DNA from: Trametes villosa
Lineage: Eukaryota; Basidiomycota; Agaricomycetes; Polyporales; Polyporaceae
Assembly: GCA_002964805.2 (NCBI GenBank)
Contig: PUDQ02000057.1
Location: 248,001-312,000 of the forward strand
Direction of reading: 5' to 3'
DNA: 64,000 nt
Numbering within the stretch: the stretch's first letter is position 1; every line of letters begins with the position of its first letter. Below the pieces are notes generated by a model. The model searched no databases and was not told the origin of the DNA. It saw only the letters and a list, made by a program, of their open reading frames with translations. Of the stretch, positions 1-13,328 are shown in pieces. The translations under genes were made by a program, and so were the position numbers.

Positions 1-8
1 TATATATC
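1..8 (+). promoter_or_regulatory. TATA-like element of the first old yellow enzyme copy
   Basis: An alternating TA run lies at the very edge of the window, about 85 nt upstream of the ATG at 93. The intact paralogue has a TATA box at a similar distance (about 80 nt) from its ATG, so the promoter was probably duplicated with the gene. Sequence further upstream is outside the window. Confidence 0.4.
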
Positions 9-92
9 GGAGGGGAGCAAGGCCACTACGTCGCAGCGAACGGACAGACACCCTTCGCTCGCCTCCCCTGCTTCTTCATAGACTACATAACA

Positions 93-1604
<1,512 letters not shown>

Positions 1605-2375
1605 TGTGGGGCGCGTACAGACTCGCACTTCCGCTTCAGGTCAAACTAGATACACTGAAGTATGAAACTACATGTGATGCTTTGAGCCACGCCAGAACAG
1701 TGACTGTCTCATGCGTGTATGCAAAAGCCCCTTCGCCTCTATGTTACTGACTCAGGCTTCAGCGTGCATGCCGCCCGCATGAAGTGCGTCGCGATTGCAC
1801 GCACAACAATCTCTTACGCCGGGCTGCGACTACAGCAACCAAGACCGCTCGTCCCCTCGATGCGGCATGGGCGGGACCGCGGTCGACCGGCCGGAGGCTG
1901 AGCGCGTGCGGAACGAGAGGCTATGATTGCTCCGTGCTCGACTAGCATCTCCGCAGTGCCGCGCTCGGAAGCACGTCGCACTGCTTCTCGCAGCACGGGG
2001 TAGAGACTTCGTTGGTATTGTGGTATGTCCGACCAGTGGCTGCGATGACGTGGGCAGCCGTGATGTTGTGGCGGAGGAATCACTCCGGGTGTTCGTTATT
2101 AAGCGTTCCTCCGGTCAAAGTCCGACTCGTCGACTTGCAGAGATCGTGCCATAGTACAAATCGAGTGGAACGCAATTGGCAAGCGTTCGAACCGTATGAA
2201 CGTTGAGCTACATGAGCGTGTATCCGTATAAACTGTCATCAGCATCAGCCGAGTCGTATAGTGCCGATAAGCTGAACAAGTTTAACACCGTACCTTCGAG
2301 TTGTAATCCTCTTGTCCTTCAACGAGCGTGTACCGAGCCCAGGAACGGAGGCGGCCTGGGCCTCGATCAGCTCCC
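1605..2375. other. Intergenic, nothing recognised
   Basis: No ORF here has convincing coding character on either strand. The interval separates the 3' ends of the old yellow enzyme pseudogene (+) and F-box gene 1 (-), so it probably holds two convergent 3' untranslated regions. Confidence 0.5.
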
Positions 2376-4130
2376 CTAGTAAATCGTAATCGCTGCCGGG
2401 TCGTGTCGGATGGATTTAGACCGCCAGTGTTCCGCTCTCCGATTTACTTGGCGAAGCGTAGGGAGTGATCCTTCTGTCTCACGAGTGACACGCCAAGACA
2501 TCCGATGGTCCATGACGGAGAACCGGATGATCTTCAGCGACTCCACGCGAAAGGCGAGCCACGTTGCCCATACAGTGAGGCCATCGCCGTCGAAAGTGTT
2601 CACAAATTCGGCGGCGGCGTCTATAGCGGCCTCATCCTCGTCCTCGTCCTCATCCTCGACTTCGACCTCGTCCTCATCCTCGACTTCGTCCTCGTCCTCT
2701 TCATCGTAGCGCGAGGGCGTCAGGCAATGCGCTCGAAATGAAAAGCTCTTAATGTTGGGTAGGCCATCCAACAGGACTGCTATCGCTTCCTATAGAGTAA
2801 GAGGGTATCAGTCTATACACCCGCTACCGACGAAGACCTTGGACGATCCGATACATATGACAAGGGTGACCGAACTCACCATGTAGGTGACAGCAGTGTC
2901 CTGGGAAAAAGTAGCTAGGCTCCCATCCAAACCGAAATCGACGATCCGCTGACGGGAATCCTCCGGGAGGCCGACAAGTAATCCCGCGAGCTCTGCGGGG
3001 GACACTTTGGTGGGTTCCCGTAATAGTGCGTCCCAGTATCCCCATGCGAGCAAGAGCTGCTGAGGCTGAAGTCCTGTGATAACCGCGTGCAGACGTGCAA
3101 CGTCGCCCTCGTCCAACGTCCAGCAGACGACATCCAGCCTGGTGATTGAGTAGGAGTAGAGGGCCAGCATGTACAGGCTGTCGATGTCGCCAATGACATA
3201 GGACAGGTCGCCCCATTGCCGAGGGTCGTTGCCATTGATGAGTCGAATCTCCTCGATGCTCGGTTGCACCCCAGGAACTTCCACAGAGACCGGCGTCATC
3301 AGGAAAACCTGGAGGTTTTTGATGTTCGGAAACGCGTCCATGACGACATCGCGCGAGATCACGCGACAGCTCGTCAATGCCAGAACGCGAACTTCGGGGA
3401 AGACGTGGTTGTCCATCTGCGGTTCGAGCTCCTGCAACCAGCGTGTGAGGTCCCCATAGGAGATGTTCACCTCCTCGAGCGTGTTCTGGTGAGGGGCCAG
3501 TAAGTATAGGGGGTCCACCATGAAATCGGCCGAAGAGCAATTGACGTAAGCTCCATCGAGAGTGTAGCGGAAGTCGATGACTAGAGCGGAAGGGGTGGAT
3601 TGGAGGTCGAAGAAGAGGTCGTACGAGAGGATCCCGAAATGACGGATATGCAGCTCCTGCACGCTGGTGAGTGCAGCAAAGGCCTCCACAAGGCGGACAT
3701 CCGATCTGAGGAGGTGTTCGCAAGATGTGAGCATGAGAACCTTCAGGTCTGTGATGCAACTGAGGACGGGGACAAGGAGGGAAGCGCCTTGGAATGGCTC
3801 GAACCACTCTCGATCTTCCGAGTCCGCGAGCTCCGAGTCGCTGTCGTAGTCGCTTTCGTATCTCTCGTCAAAGGGATTTTTCAGTCTGATCATTAGCGCT
3901 TTTAGCTGATTTGTTGTACTGTGCGCGTCGAGGAAGTTCCGCTTCATGAAGTTGCAGAAGGAAATGAGGTTGTCGTCAGTACAGATGTCGACACCCATCC
4001 GGAGTAGCCGACCAATGGCTAGGAAGTGGAACCGCCGCGAGGACAGCATGAAGGCGGAGACGTCTGATCGGTTGTTGAGCTTTTGGATAATCTCGTAGTA
4101 GACGTCGTCGACGAGCATCGGTAGCGCCAT
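2376..4130 (-). CDS. F-box-like protein with internal acidic repeat
   Basis: The model has two exons, 2880-4130 and 2376-2789, joined across a 90-nt GT-AG intron in phase 0, giving about 554 residues. The ATG at 4130 is followed at once by an F-box-like helix (LPMLVDDVYYEIIQKL), with SSRRFHFLAIGRLLR completing the motif by residue 45. The rest is a long leucine-rich, LRR-like region typical of basidiomycete F-box proteins, which present substrates to SCF ubiquitin ligases. A run of Asp and Glu (roughly residues 441-464) comes from a GAC/GAG microsatellite. The C-terminal exon continues the same kind of sequence and ends at TAA 2376-2378. The substrate cannot be inferred. The gene lies between the two old yellow enzyme copies on the opposite strand. 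Confidence 0.75.
2627..2707. repeat. Acidic-codon microsatellite in F-box gene 1
   Basis: Imperfect trinucleotide-type repeats (CTC, GTC, TTC and ATC in plus-strand reading) encode an Asp/Glu-rich run on the minus strand. The array is in frame and inside exon 2, so length changes by whole triplets would be tolerated. Confidence 0.7.
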
Positions 4131-5725
4131 AGTGTGTGTCCTGGATGTAACAAGTCGCCTCGTAGTAATGGAGAAAAGCGGTCATGCGACGCACTGTAAC
4201 AGCTTCACGAGAGAGGCTTATATTTGCGACGATGATGGGTGCGCGTTTTTCTTGGCTGAGTACTGGGGTGAGGAGGGCACCAGTGGAAGACGACGACTAG
4301 TAGGAGTACCGAGGCTAGACGCTGCGCGCGGCTCTTAAGGAGCCGCAAGAAGCGGTAGAGACCTCTGAGTCCATGTCTCGTTGCCTGATCGCTCACAATG
4401 AGCTTGCACAATTATTATCGTCAGTTCAGCGAGACAAAGAGAATCACAGGGTGGTGACAGCAGCAAGGGGCCGGAGAAAGTGAAGGAGGGATCGTGCTCT
4501 CGTTGACAACAATGTGGGAGCGCGGCAAGACACAATTGCGCGCAGGCGCTTACGATGGTTCATCGTCGCGTTTTTGCACAGCCACTGCCGCACCATAGCG
4601 GCAGAGCGGCTAGCAGATGATGTTCCCTGACTCTCCCAGCTCCCATTTGGACTTCATACGACAATGAACGCTCTATGATTGGCTTCTTTCACTCGACGCA
4701 AAGGCTCGATGACAGAACGCTTCATATGCGAGCGTACTGAACGACGTCCTGTTGTACTCTCCTCATCACTGTGAATTCCTTGGCGATCTCCTGAGTTTCG
4801 TATGACACCAGGCACATCTACGACCGTAGTGGATATTGACGACCCCGCCTCATCATACGACGATCGTCATTACCGCCAGTCAGTTGTGGTCTGGCCTCGG
4901 GAGCCGTTGGAGCAGGTGGGGACGTGGACGAGGTGAGGAAGTGCACGACCGGGTCAAGTTTATGCGACGTGCTCATGATGAAGCGTTACCAGCTGGCTGC
5001 TACTGTATGTATTATTGGTGCGGAATACAAGCTGGAGAGACGGCGACTGACATGCTCACGCATGATTCCTCGTATTCTCCAAGTTCGTTTTGAACGTTGG
5101 CCACCACTGCGTGATTTCCGCCGTTGGCAATGCTAGCTTGTCCAGCTGCAGCAGACGAAGCTCGAGCTTGTGCCTTGTTCTTATCCTTTCGCGATCACGG
5201 CTAATTGGTCAGTGGGTGGGCGCCATCATGCACGATATCGGCGATAACATAGTGAGCCGTCATTTTTGGGCTTACTGACCGGCGTTCTCTGAGACCTCCT
5301 GCAGCTTAGTACCCCCTAGGCAGCCGTACCGATGTGCTTTATGAGAGGGGCAGAGTCCGGTAGCTCAGGGTGTATCTGAATTCGCAACGAGGCGGCCTCC
5401 TGGGTTGGGCTCGACCGAACAACCTGTAAGTCCTCACTTCTGTTGAAGCGCAATGGCAACAGCGTTCTCACAGTGAACTAGGGACTAATTTTAGCGCTCT
5501 CATCGCTGCCTATACTGTGTGACGGCGCGGACATCCGTGTGCATGTCACCCACAGGTACAAGTGGCTTGCTTGACCCGCGCGATTGCGGAATCGGTGCTC
5601 ATCCTGTGTTCGCGCTCGTCTACAGTTCCCGCCTTTCGGCATTTGAGTCAGCACAGCCGCAGCGGCGGTAAGTACCATTACCAGAGTTCGCTGATCAATC
5701 TGTATGGCCTAGACTGGATGCGTGC
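4131..5725. other. Intergenic, nothing recognised
   Basis: This holds the upstream regions of F-box gene 1 (leftward) and the intact old yellow enzyme gene (rightward). Short ORFs are present on both strands but none has family resemblance or a plausible spliced continuation. Confidence 0.5.
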
Positions 5726-5732
5726 TATATAG
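5726..5732 (+). promoter_or_regulatory. TATA box of the intact old yellow enzyme gene
   Basis: The motif TATATAG lies about 80 nt upstream of the ATG at 5808, a usual distance for fungal core promoters. Confidence 0.5.
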
Positions 5733-5807
5733 AGGGCGGAGAGAGCGCTGTATAGAACAACTAGGAACCCGCCGCTCGCCCCCAATACCCAGATAGACAG
5801 CACAACG

Positions 5808-7295
5808 ATGTCGGAGTTCCTCACCGCGCCAGCGCCCAATACTTCATACTTCACTCCGGCCCAGGTCCCGCCCGCGGGCACGGCTGCGCCCTCGAAGGAT
5901 GGGAAACCTATCCCATCCCTCTTCCAGCCCATCAAGATTCGCGGGGTTGAGTTCCATAACAGGCTCTTCGTATGTGCTTTCCCCCGTGTCTACCATTGCG
6001 CACTGAGAGCTCTCGTAGGTCGCGCCTATGGGTCTATCCTCTGGGAACAAGAACCACAGCGTAACCCCCTTCCACACCGCAGTAGGTACGTTGCCCCGCC
6101 CGCCCCCATCGCCTCTGTTTCACTCGCTCATGAATTCGGGCGTTCGCATCACCAGTGGGCGGCATCTTGGCGCGTGGCCCCGGCCTCACCATCATCGAAG
6201 CGACCGCAGTCTCCCCCGAGGGGCGCGTCACGCTACACGACGTCGGTCTGTGGTCGGACGAGCAGGTCGGGCCCCTGCGCGAGCTCGTCGAGTTCGCGCA
6301 CAGCCAGGGCCAGAAGATCGGCATCCAGCTCGCGCACGGCGGCCGCAAGGGCTCCATTGCGCCGCTCTGGGTCGCGCCCTGGGCGGTCATCCCGAAGGAG
6401 CACGGGGGGTATGCGGACGAGCTCGTCGCGCCCTCGCCACTGGGGTACGTCGAGGGGCCGATAAAGAAGGCAGCGTTCGTGCATGAGGCGCTGAAGGCGA
6501 AGAACTCGGACGCGGCGAGCGGTGAAGCGGTGAAGCATGTGCCGAAGGAGCTCACCAAGGAGGAGATCAAGGAGGTCGTCGCAAGGTGGGCGGCTGCTGC
6601 GAAGAGGGCGGTCGACGCGGGGATCGACGTGATCGAGATCCATGCGGCGCATGGGTTCCTGTTGCACCAGTTCCTCAGCCCCGTGTCGAACAAGCGCACC
6701 GACGAGTACGGCGGGAGCTTCGAGAACCGCGCGCGCCTCACTGTCGAGGTCGTTGATGCGATTCGCAAGGTCATTCCGGAGAGCACTCCTCTGTTCCTGA
6801 GGTATGTTCCTCTGCCTCCACTCATTCCGGATCTCAGCTCAAACCCGTCCACGTAGACCCTCTGCAACGGACTGGCTCGAGAAGGTCCTCCCGAACGAGC
6901 CATCATGGCAGCTCGAAGACACCATCCGGCTCTCCGAGCTCGTCGCAGCGCATGGCGTCGACCTTATCGACGTCTCCTCGGGCGGCACGGACTCTCGACA
7001 GGAGATCGAGTTCACTGCGCCCGCGTACCAGGCGCACTTCGCGGAGGCCATCAAGAAGGCTGTCGGGGACCGTGTCCTGGTAGGCGCAGTCGGCGGGATC
7101 AAGACGGGCAAGCTGGCGCAGGAAGTCCTCGATAGGGGTCAAGCGGACGTCGTCCTTGCCGCATCGCAATTCTTGAGGGACCCGGCGGCGGTCACGACGT
7201 TCGCGGCGGACTTGGGCGTCGAGATCAAGGTTCCCAACCAGATCGATTGGGTGCTGAACGGTCGGGGGAGTGTATGGCGCTGGAGGGCAAACTAG
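5808..7295 (+). CDS. Old yellow enzyme / NADPH dehydrogenase (YqjM-like, FMN-dependent)
   Basis: Four exons (5808-5969, 6019-6085, 6156-6801, 6857-7295) join in frame across GT-AG introns to about 437 residues. Residues about 38-54 ([17 protein letters not shown]) open the TIM barrel. The expected flavoprotein blocks follow: [36 protein letters not shown], and [20 protein letters not shown] with [12 protein letters not shown]. The C-terminal part holds the FMN phosphate-binding region ([10 protein letters not shown]...). The HAAHG and AGRK-type motifs point to the YqjM/XenA-like class rather than the yeast Oye1 class. Members reduce activated C=C bonds of enones and related electrophiles with NAD(P)H in the cytosol. 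The substrate cannot be read from the sequence. The region that is usually PWH in the family reads PFH here, keeping the histidine. Confidence 0.9.
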
Positions 7296-8108
7296 GAACA
7301 CTTCCCTCGCATTCTCATTCCGGGGCGCTTCAGACACATATTGTGACTACCATGTATTTGTAGAGGAGTAAATAGAGGAGCAGCGATAACTTTTGGGCTC
7401 AGATATAATCGCGTACTTGTAAAGCGGTCGTCTGAGGCTTGTGAGCGCCGGGCCAGTCCCGCCGGCGTTTGCCGCAACGTTCGGTAGTATCGGCGTGCCA
7501 CGACTTGAATGTATCTTGGCTTCTGCCACTACACCGTCTAGTGTCCACTTTCATCGCTATGACTGACAGCATCCGGTCGACAACAAGACCCCGTTTAGTG
7601 TGCGCCAGAGTGCTAGCGACAGGGCATAGTACACGGGGTACTCAGTTCAACTCCTTCGTCTATGCGTGCTCACGAGTTGTGACCGCCTGGGTTTAGTCGC
7701 TCTCGTAAGTGGACGCTCACGATTTTGCATGTATCCGAGCATTGGGTGATATACTGACAATCTGGGCAGATTCACACTTGAACAAGGCTGCTCCGAATTC
7801 CGGAAGAAGCACGATTTCTGTCATGCGGCCGCTCAGCAATCATGCTGTACTCGCGGCCTCTCCGACACGTTTCTGTTATCGATGGGGGGTAACGCTGCAT
7901 TGCCCACCAAAGGCCACCCGTTTTCCGTGATGAACGCGGCTCCACTATAACCACGGTGCCCGCTGATACCTGGTTGCACACACCGCCGGAACGACGTGGG
8001 CCGTACTTGCCGTAATCTCAGGACTCTTCTTTCCTTCGAAATCCTACTATTCCACCGCGAACATACAGGCACGTCAGAGTGCACGTACGAGGTATAAAGC
8101 CACGGGCC
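7296..8108. other. Intergenic, nothing recognised
   Basis: This is the 3' flank of the old yellow enzyme gene and the 5' flank of F-box gene 2. No supported gene was found on either strand. Confidence 0.5.
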
Positions 8109-9836
8109 ATGCGTTGCTTCCCCAAGATCACGGTAGACGACGGCGATGAAGCTGTAGAGCCACGGTGAGTAACTGATTGGTATCCCCTCCGATTTTCGCC
8201 CAATTTACGCCCTCCCGGTACTATTTCCACAGGGAACTGAACATACAACTCGGAAGGTGCTTTCCTATGTGGTCGAGGCGAGCTCCCGTGAGCTGCTCCT
8301 GCTACTTCAGCAAATTTGGCCCGCAGAATTGGACATGGCGCGACGGACGCCCATGGAGCCATTTCCCTCTACTACTCTGGGAGCGCATCATCGATGAGCT
8401 ATGGACGCCCATCGGCGATAATTTCTGGCATCCTACCACCCTCCAATCGTGCGCGTCGGTCTGCCGGGGATGGCGCCCGCGAGCCCGTTACAACCTGTGG
8501 TATACCACCATGATCCGGAACGCCGCGCAAGCGCACAGACTCCTGGAACTAATCGACGAGGACCCGCAAATCGCCCGACTCATCGTTGAGCTCCAGATAT
8601 ACCCCGATCGGCCCGGCGTCGAATATGGTCGCATCTCGTTCCACCTCCCCGAGCTCACCCGCGCGCTCCCCAACGTCCGCTTTCTGTGCTTGAAGCGCGT
8701 CAACTGGGTCGGCTACCCGTGCGTGTATAACCGGGTGATCGCCCAGTTCCACTCGCTCGCCATCCTGCACTTGTGGTTCGCAAGGTTCCGCACGGCGACG
8801 GAGCTCCTGCGACTGGTGTGGTCTCTGCGCGGTCTCCAGACCCTGATCGTGCATCAGAGGGTATTCATCGAGAAGGCGCTTTCGGAGGACGAATCGCTCA
8901 GGCTCTCGACGTTGCGGAAGCCGTGGGCGTGCAACAAACTCACGAGCGTGGAGATCGATGTACGTCGACTATCCTCTATTCCGTGCATTGCTCACCCTTT
9001 TCCCAGACCCTCCATTGCGAGGATACCGAAGGAGATTTACTCCCGTTTCCGCCGCCCGGCGTCTTCGGCCAATCGGTGTCGTCTCTCCGCCTGCAACCTC
9101 AGGGCTCCAGGATATCGCTCGTGCTCGGTATGCGAGACACCTTCCCCTCGTTACAGCATAGCTCACACACCGATCATTGCGTTCCTTCACAGGTAACATT
9201 GCGCGATATACGCGTAGCATGAAGCACCTGCGCTCGATCGAGCTGACCATCGAATTCTCCGCCATCAACACACCCGCCCAACCGGACGACCCCATCCAAG
9301 ACCGCGCGTTCCTCCCGCACCTCGTCTCCAAGCTCCTCACAGGTTCCTGCGTGGAGAGCATCTCTGTCTGCGTCATCGGTGCGCCGACGGGCAGCCGCGA
9401 ACGCTTCCTGGACATCTTCGTCGGACACGATATCGCGTTTGGGCCGGTGCGGAAGCATCTGCCGTGCATCCAGCAACTGCACTTCCGGCTGTATGACGCT
9501 GGAGTGAGCTACCTGCACTGGTGGACGGCCGAAATCGAGGATCGCCTCCTGACCGTCAAGGATATCGTCCGTGTTGACATCGAGCTAAGTGGGTACCCAT
9601 GCATACATCGTCCCCGTCCCTGCCCTTCCTGACCTACGGAATGTTCAGAGCAGGATCCGATGTGGTCGGAGACCCTTCTGTTCCCCCCATATAGTTACAG
9701 ACAGAGGCACAACCAACGCCGCTCTTCCGCTCCGGGGAGGGAACGCGATACCGCCGCCGAGCCCATCCAGTCGCTCGCAAAACGCAGCAAGTTGATGAAC
9801 GGGCCACCGAAGAGACGAGGAGAGCAGCACCGCTGA
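8109..9836 (+). CDS. F-box-like protein
   Basis: The preferred model has five exons (8109-8164, 8233-8959, 9007-9127, 9193-9588, 9649-9836), all GT-AG with matching phases, giving about 495 residues. The F-box-like part is HFPLLLWERIIDELW followed by CASVCRGWRPRARYNLW, then a variable LRR-like region. That pattern matches F-box gene 3, including a VFG segment in the exon after the long first coding block. The C-terminus is basic. The start is uncertain: the ATG at 8109 opens a small in-frame exon, while a continuous reading frame also runs from about 8177 through the first intron. The likely role is substrate adaptor of an SCF ubiquitin ligase. Confidence 0.7.
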
Positions 9837-10393
9837 TGCTCGCCTGAACGCGCCATCACCCCTCCGCCAGCTGTCCGTCGGGATGTCTGGGAAGTAAGAC
9901 TTGACCCGTGCCGTCTCCGCACCTGGGTGGGTACATATGCGTGCGCGCGCGGAGGGGGGCATGCTCGGAAGACGTGAAGCGAGCAGGTATCGGGGCAGAG
10001 GGATTTTGAAGGAGAACAGGAGATAGCAGCATGAAGGACGATGTCGAGGAAAGGGCGTTACCGTTCATATGCGACTAGCATTGACGTCATACGCCTGGGG
10101 CAGCGCTGATATGGATTTGATGGATGTGTGTTATGTGGGCCAAGGTCACAGTTGAAGATCGAGCGCGATGCGCAACGAAGGCGTTCTCCTGGTCACCCTC
10201 AGGCAGACGAAGGTGATCTGGTCAAGAGGGGGAGGACGATCATCTATACGCGTTCACCGAACCTCTTGAATGGTAGACATAGCATGACGGCGTGCGTAGG
10301 GAATATCGGACAACTCGGTGAAGAGCTGTGGTGAGATACAGAAATACAGGGCAGTGCGGGAGGCATAGTTGCAAGGAACCAGTGCCCCACGCT
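9837..10393. other. Intergenic between convergent genes
   Basis: F-box gene 2 (+) and the TDP1 gene (-) end towards each other here. Nothing beyond 3' flanks is recognised. Confidence 0.5.
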
Positions 10394-13097
10394 CTATGCG
10401 TCCTCGACAAAGCAGACCGATTCGGTTTGCATCTGGCCAGGCAAGAGGACGGGTTAGTCCAGATCTATCTTCGCACACACCGGAACGCAGAAAGTGCGCA
10501 TGAATGCGGTGATACTCACCCAGGGCTCGTCGCCTCCGCCGTACTTCTGCGGCGGCCGCTCCCAGCACGCGACTCTCTCCACCTCCTCCTGGCTGCGCAG
10601 CGGAATGACCACCCCGAGCTCATAATTCGTAATCTGCAAGCATCCCAGCGTGAGCATCAGGCACACGGTGGCGGGTACGGCAGGTCTAACGCACGTTGAG
10701 CACGGGGTTGAAGCCGCTTCCGGAGAGCGTGCCCCAAGCAGAGGGCGTGAAGTTGTGCGAGCCGACGTAGACCCAGCCTGTGAGCTTCTCTGCGCTGGAG
10801 CCGTCGGCGTCGTCTTCATCGTCGGAGGCGGCGTCCCCCTCGGAGCTGCTTGCCGTGGATGCGCGGTGCCGGCTGTCGAGTGTGCCCTTCTTGTCGACGA
10901 ACGTCCCGAGGATCATCTACGACTGGGCGATGAGCGCGAGGTAGCCTAGATGAACCGCTGGATGGCTACCTTCGAATGCATGAGCACGCGCCCACGCTTG
11001 CTCTTCGACTGGTGAAACAGCTGTCTCGGGAAGTTCGTGCCCTCCCACTGCTTCCGCCGACAGAACATCGTCCCCCCGCCCTACGCCCCACACATCAGCA
11101 TCAAACCCCTGCTGCCCAATTATATGCACACGGAACCTACCGCCTCCCCAAGAACGCTTGCACGAACATACTCTGTCGTGGGAAAGAGGATCTTGATGGG
11201 CGGGTACGGCACCTTCGCGCGACGGGACTTGGGCATGTCGAGCCAGCTCTGCGTGGACTCGCCTTGCGCGGAGCGGAAAAACTCGTTCACCCACATCGTG
11301 CTGTAGTTGCCGATAGACGAGCCCTGCGCGGAGGTCAACCCGATGAGCATAAAAGTAGATACTGCATAGGGAAAACGTACCTGACACTCAAGCGCGAGCT
11401 CCTTGCCCTTCGGGACCGTGGCTTTCATGTCCAGCAAGGCCTTCATGAGACGGGTATGGCCGGTAAGAATGACCTGGCGGGAGCGCACGGAATTAGCTTG
11501 ACAGTACATTCACAAGGAAAAGACGCTTCACCTTCGGCCACCCCTCGTGCTTCCCCGCAATCGATGGGACGAGCGCAGCCCTCACCTGAGAGAAATCCCA
11601 ATGCGACCGAAGGTCTTCCAACCGTTTGATCGGGAGGTTCGGATGCTACATCCTACTCGTCATCCGCACTTCTGCACACACACACGGCTCACTCACGTCG
11701 TTGTTCAGCATGTTGATCAAAGCAGGCGCGACGTTCAGGCCGTGCAGCACGCGGACCATGGCTGAGGCGAAGTCCTCCGTATTGGGTGGCGGGTTGACGG
11801 GCGAAGGCCGCTTCGGGATGTCTTGCACCCAAACAGACTGATAGCGGTCAGTGTATGCGGCATGACGAACCGAGTTGCGCTGCTCACGTTCTCGATATCG
11901 CGCCAGTCGTACTGGACTAGGTTGGCTGTGGACACGACCACACGCAGACGGCCGTCTCTATAGAAGAGCTTGGCGGGGATCAGGACCACACCTTGTCGGA
12001 GATGACGTTGTCCGTACCAGCATGAACTACACGCCGATCAGTACCGCGAAACGATAGACTAAAACGTGGTCGTTACCTTCATGTGCATACACCCGAATCC
12101 ATTGCGGAGGAACGGGGTAGTTCTGATCCAGTTGGGCAATATCGCTTTGATAGAGCGATGGCCTACGCAGCTTTGGCTCAGCCGTAGTGCCGTAACTACA
12201 AGGAATTGGACGTACCTTGTGGGTCGTGATCTACCGCGATTACGGGCGTATTGCGAGAGAACATCTGGTACACCCACTGATAGTCCCAGCAAAATGCAGA
12301 AACAATGGCGAATTCGATCTCCTCTTTCTGTTCCCCAACCTTGAGTATCTGATATGACCTTTCGAAAAGCAAAGACAAGGCTAACCTCCGCAATGATCTC
12401 AGTCAATCTGAAGACTGGACGCTTGTCTTTCTGGCGATCGACATGCGCATTAGCAGTTTGCCGCAGCTCGCCGTCGAAGAACAGGTTTTGCGAGGTAGCA
12501 CTGAAGCCCGACCCCGCGCCTTGTCCGGCACCTCTAGAGGAAGAGGCGGATGCAGATGCGCTATAGGGGACAGACGTAGACGCGTTGGTACGACGTGCAC
12601 CGACATGTGAGGAAGATAAGCGCTGCCTTTTCGCGTCGCGAGCCTGCTGGCTCCTGTCCGTCTCATCGTCGTCCGAGACGTCCCCGGTTAGGCCAATTCC
12701 TGGGTCGATATCGGGGCGTAGCCGTTTCTGCCGCGCAAGGCGCTCTTGCTCCATCTTCTGCCGCTCTGATCGAGAAAACAGGGCTGAAGACGACGCAGCA
12801 GCCGAGGGAGGGGGCACCTGGGCTGTGACTGTGGTGGTCTCCGCTGTGGCTGAAGCGACGTTCGAATCGTGTTGGGATGCGGCGATGGCGCGCTGCAGCT
12901 CTGCCTGGAAGCGAGCCTCTTCGTCGTCATCGTCGTCGTCCACGTCAATGACCTCGTGAGCAGCACGAGCAGGCTGATGATTACTTTCCTGCAGGCTGAG
13001 CGCAATAGCTCTGGCATCGAAAGTCTGTGTCTGGAGAAGCGTGCAAAGTTGAAGTGGCTACGTACTTCCTCATGTCTTCGTCCAAAATGTCGTCCAT
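10394..13097 (-). CDS. TDP1: Tyrosyl-DNA phosphodiesterase 1
   Basis: Thirteen exons were traced: about 13066-13097, 12386-12988, 12216-12339, 12077-12162, 11888-11968, 11697-11837, 11532-11645, 11381-11473, 11141-11323, 10970-11080, 10695-10916, 10520-10633 and 10394-10432. They encode about 647 residues. Both catalytic half-sites of the phospholipase D superfamily are present. GCMHMK with STANL gives the first His-Lys-Asn set, and LMHSK with YVGSHNFTPSAWG gives the second. Other family blocks are SAFCWDYQW, ILPNWIRTTPFLRNG, NSVWVQDIP and TTEYVRASVLG. The N-terminal about 190 residues are acidic and low-complexity, as is usual. TDP1 removes topoisomerase I peptides and other 3' adducts from DNA in the nucleus. 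The exact join of exons 1 and 2 is ambiguous, because the strongest donor and acceptor leave the frame out of phase. The segment after HMK looks about three residues shorter than in relatives. Confidence 0.93.
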
Positions 13098-13328
13098 GGT
13101 CGCGTTCGGTACGGCTCGGTGGCTACACTGACTGTCAGTTCTTGACTTTTCCTGTTAGAGGTATTATGGAGAAGTGGTCAGGCAGCACTGTGGTGGTCGA
13201 GAACAAGAGCTTAGACGCCACGCCCGACACGCGACGCGACGGTCACCTGACTGATGCGGGCGCTTCCTACTGGTATGCGGGCGTTTCACGTTCCTGGCCA
13301 GTCCAACGCTTCTTTCCCTCCCACCACC
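13098..13328. promoter_or_regulatory. Short divergent promoter region
   Basis: Only about 230 nt separate the ATG of TDP1 (-) from the ATG of F-box gene 3 (+), so both promoters must share or abut in this space. No clear TATA box is visible. Confidence 0.5.

Noticed and set aside
5340..5425. tRNA-like box A (GGTAGCTCAGGGT)
   Set aside because: No matching T-arm or acceptor stem pairing follows at the right distance.
13254..13328. Upstream in-frame ATG for F-box gene 3
   Set aside because: It adds 25 residues without family resemblance and would leave almost no promoter between it and TDP1; the ATG at 13329 has a much better context.
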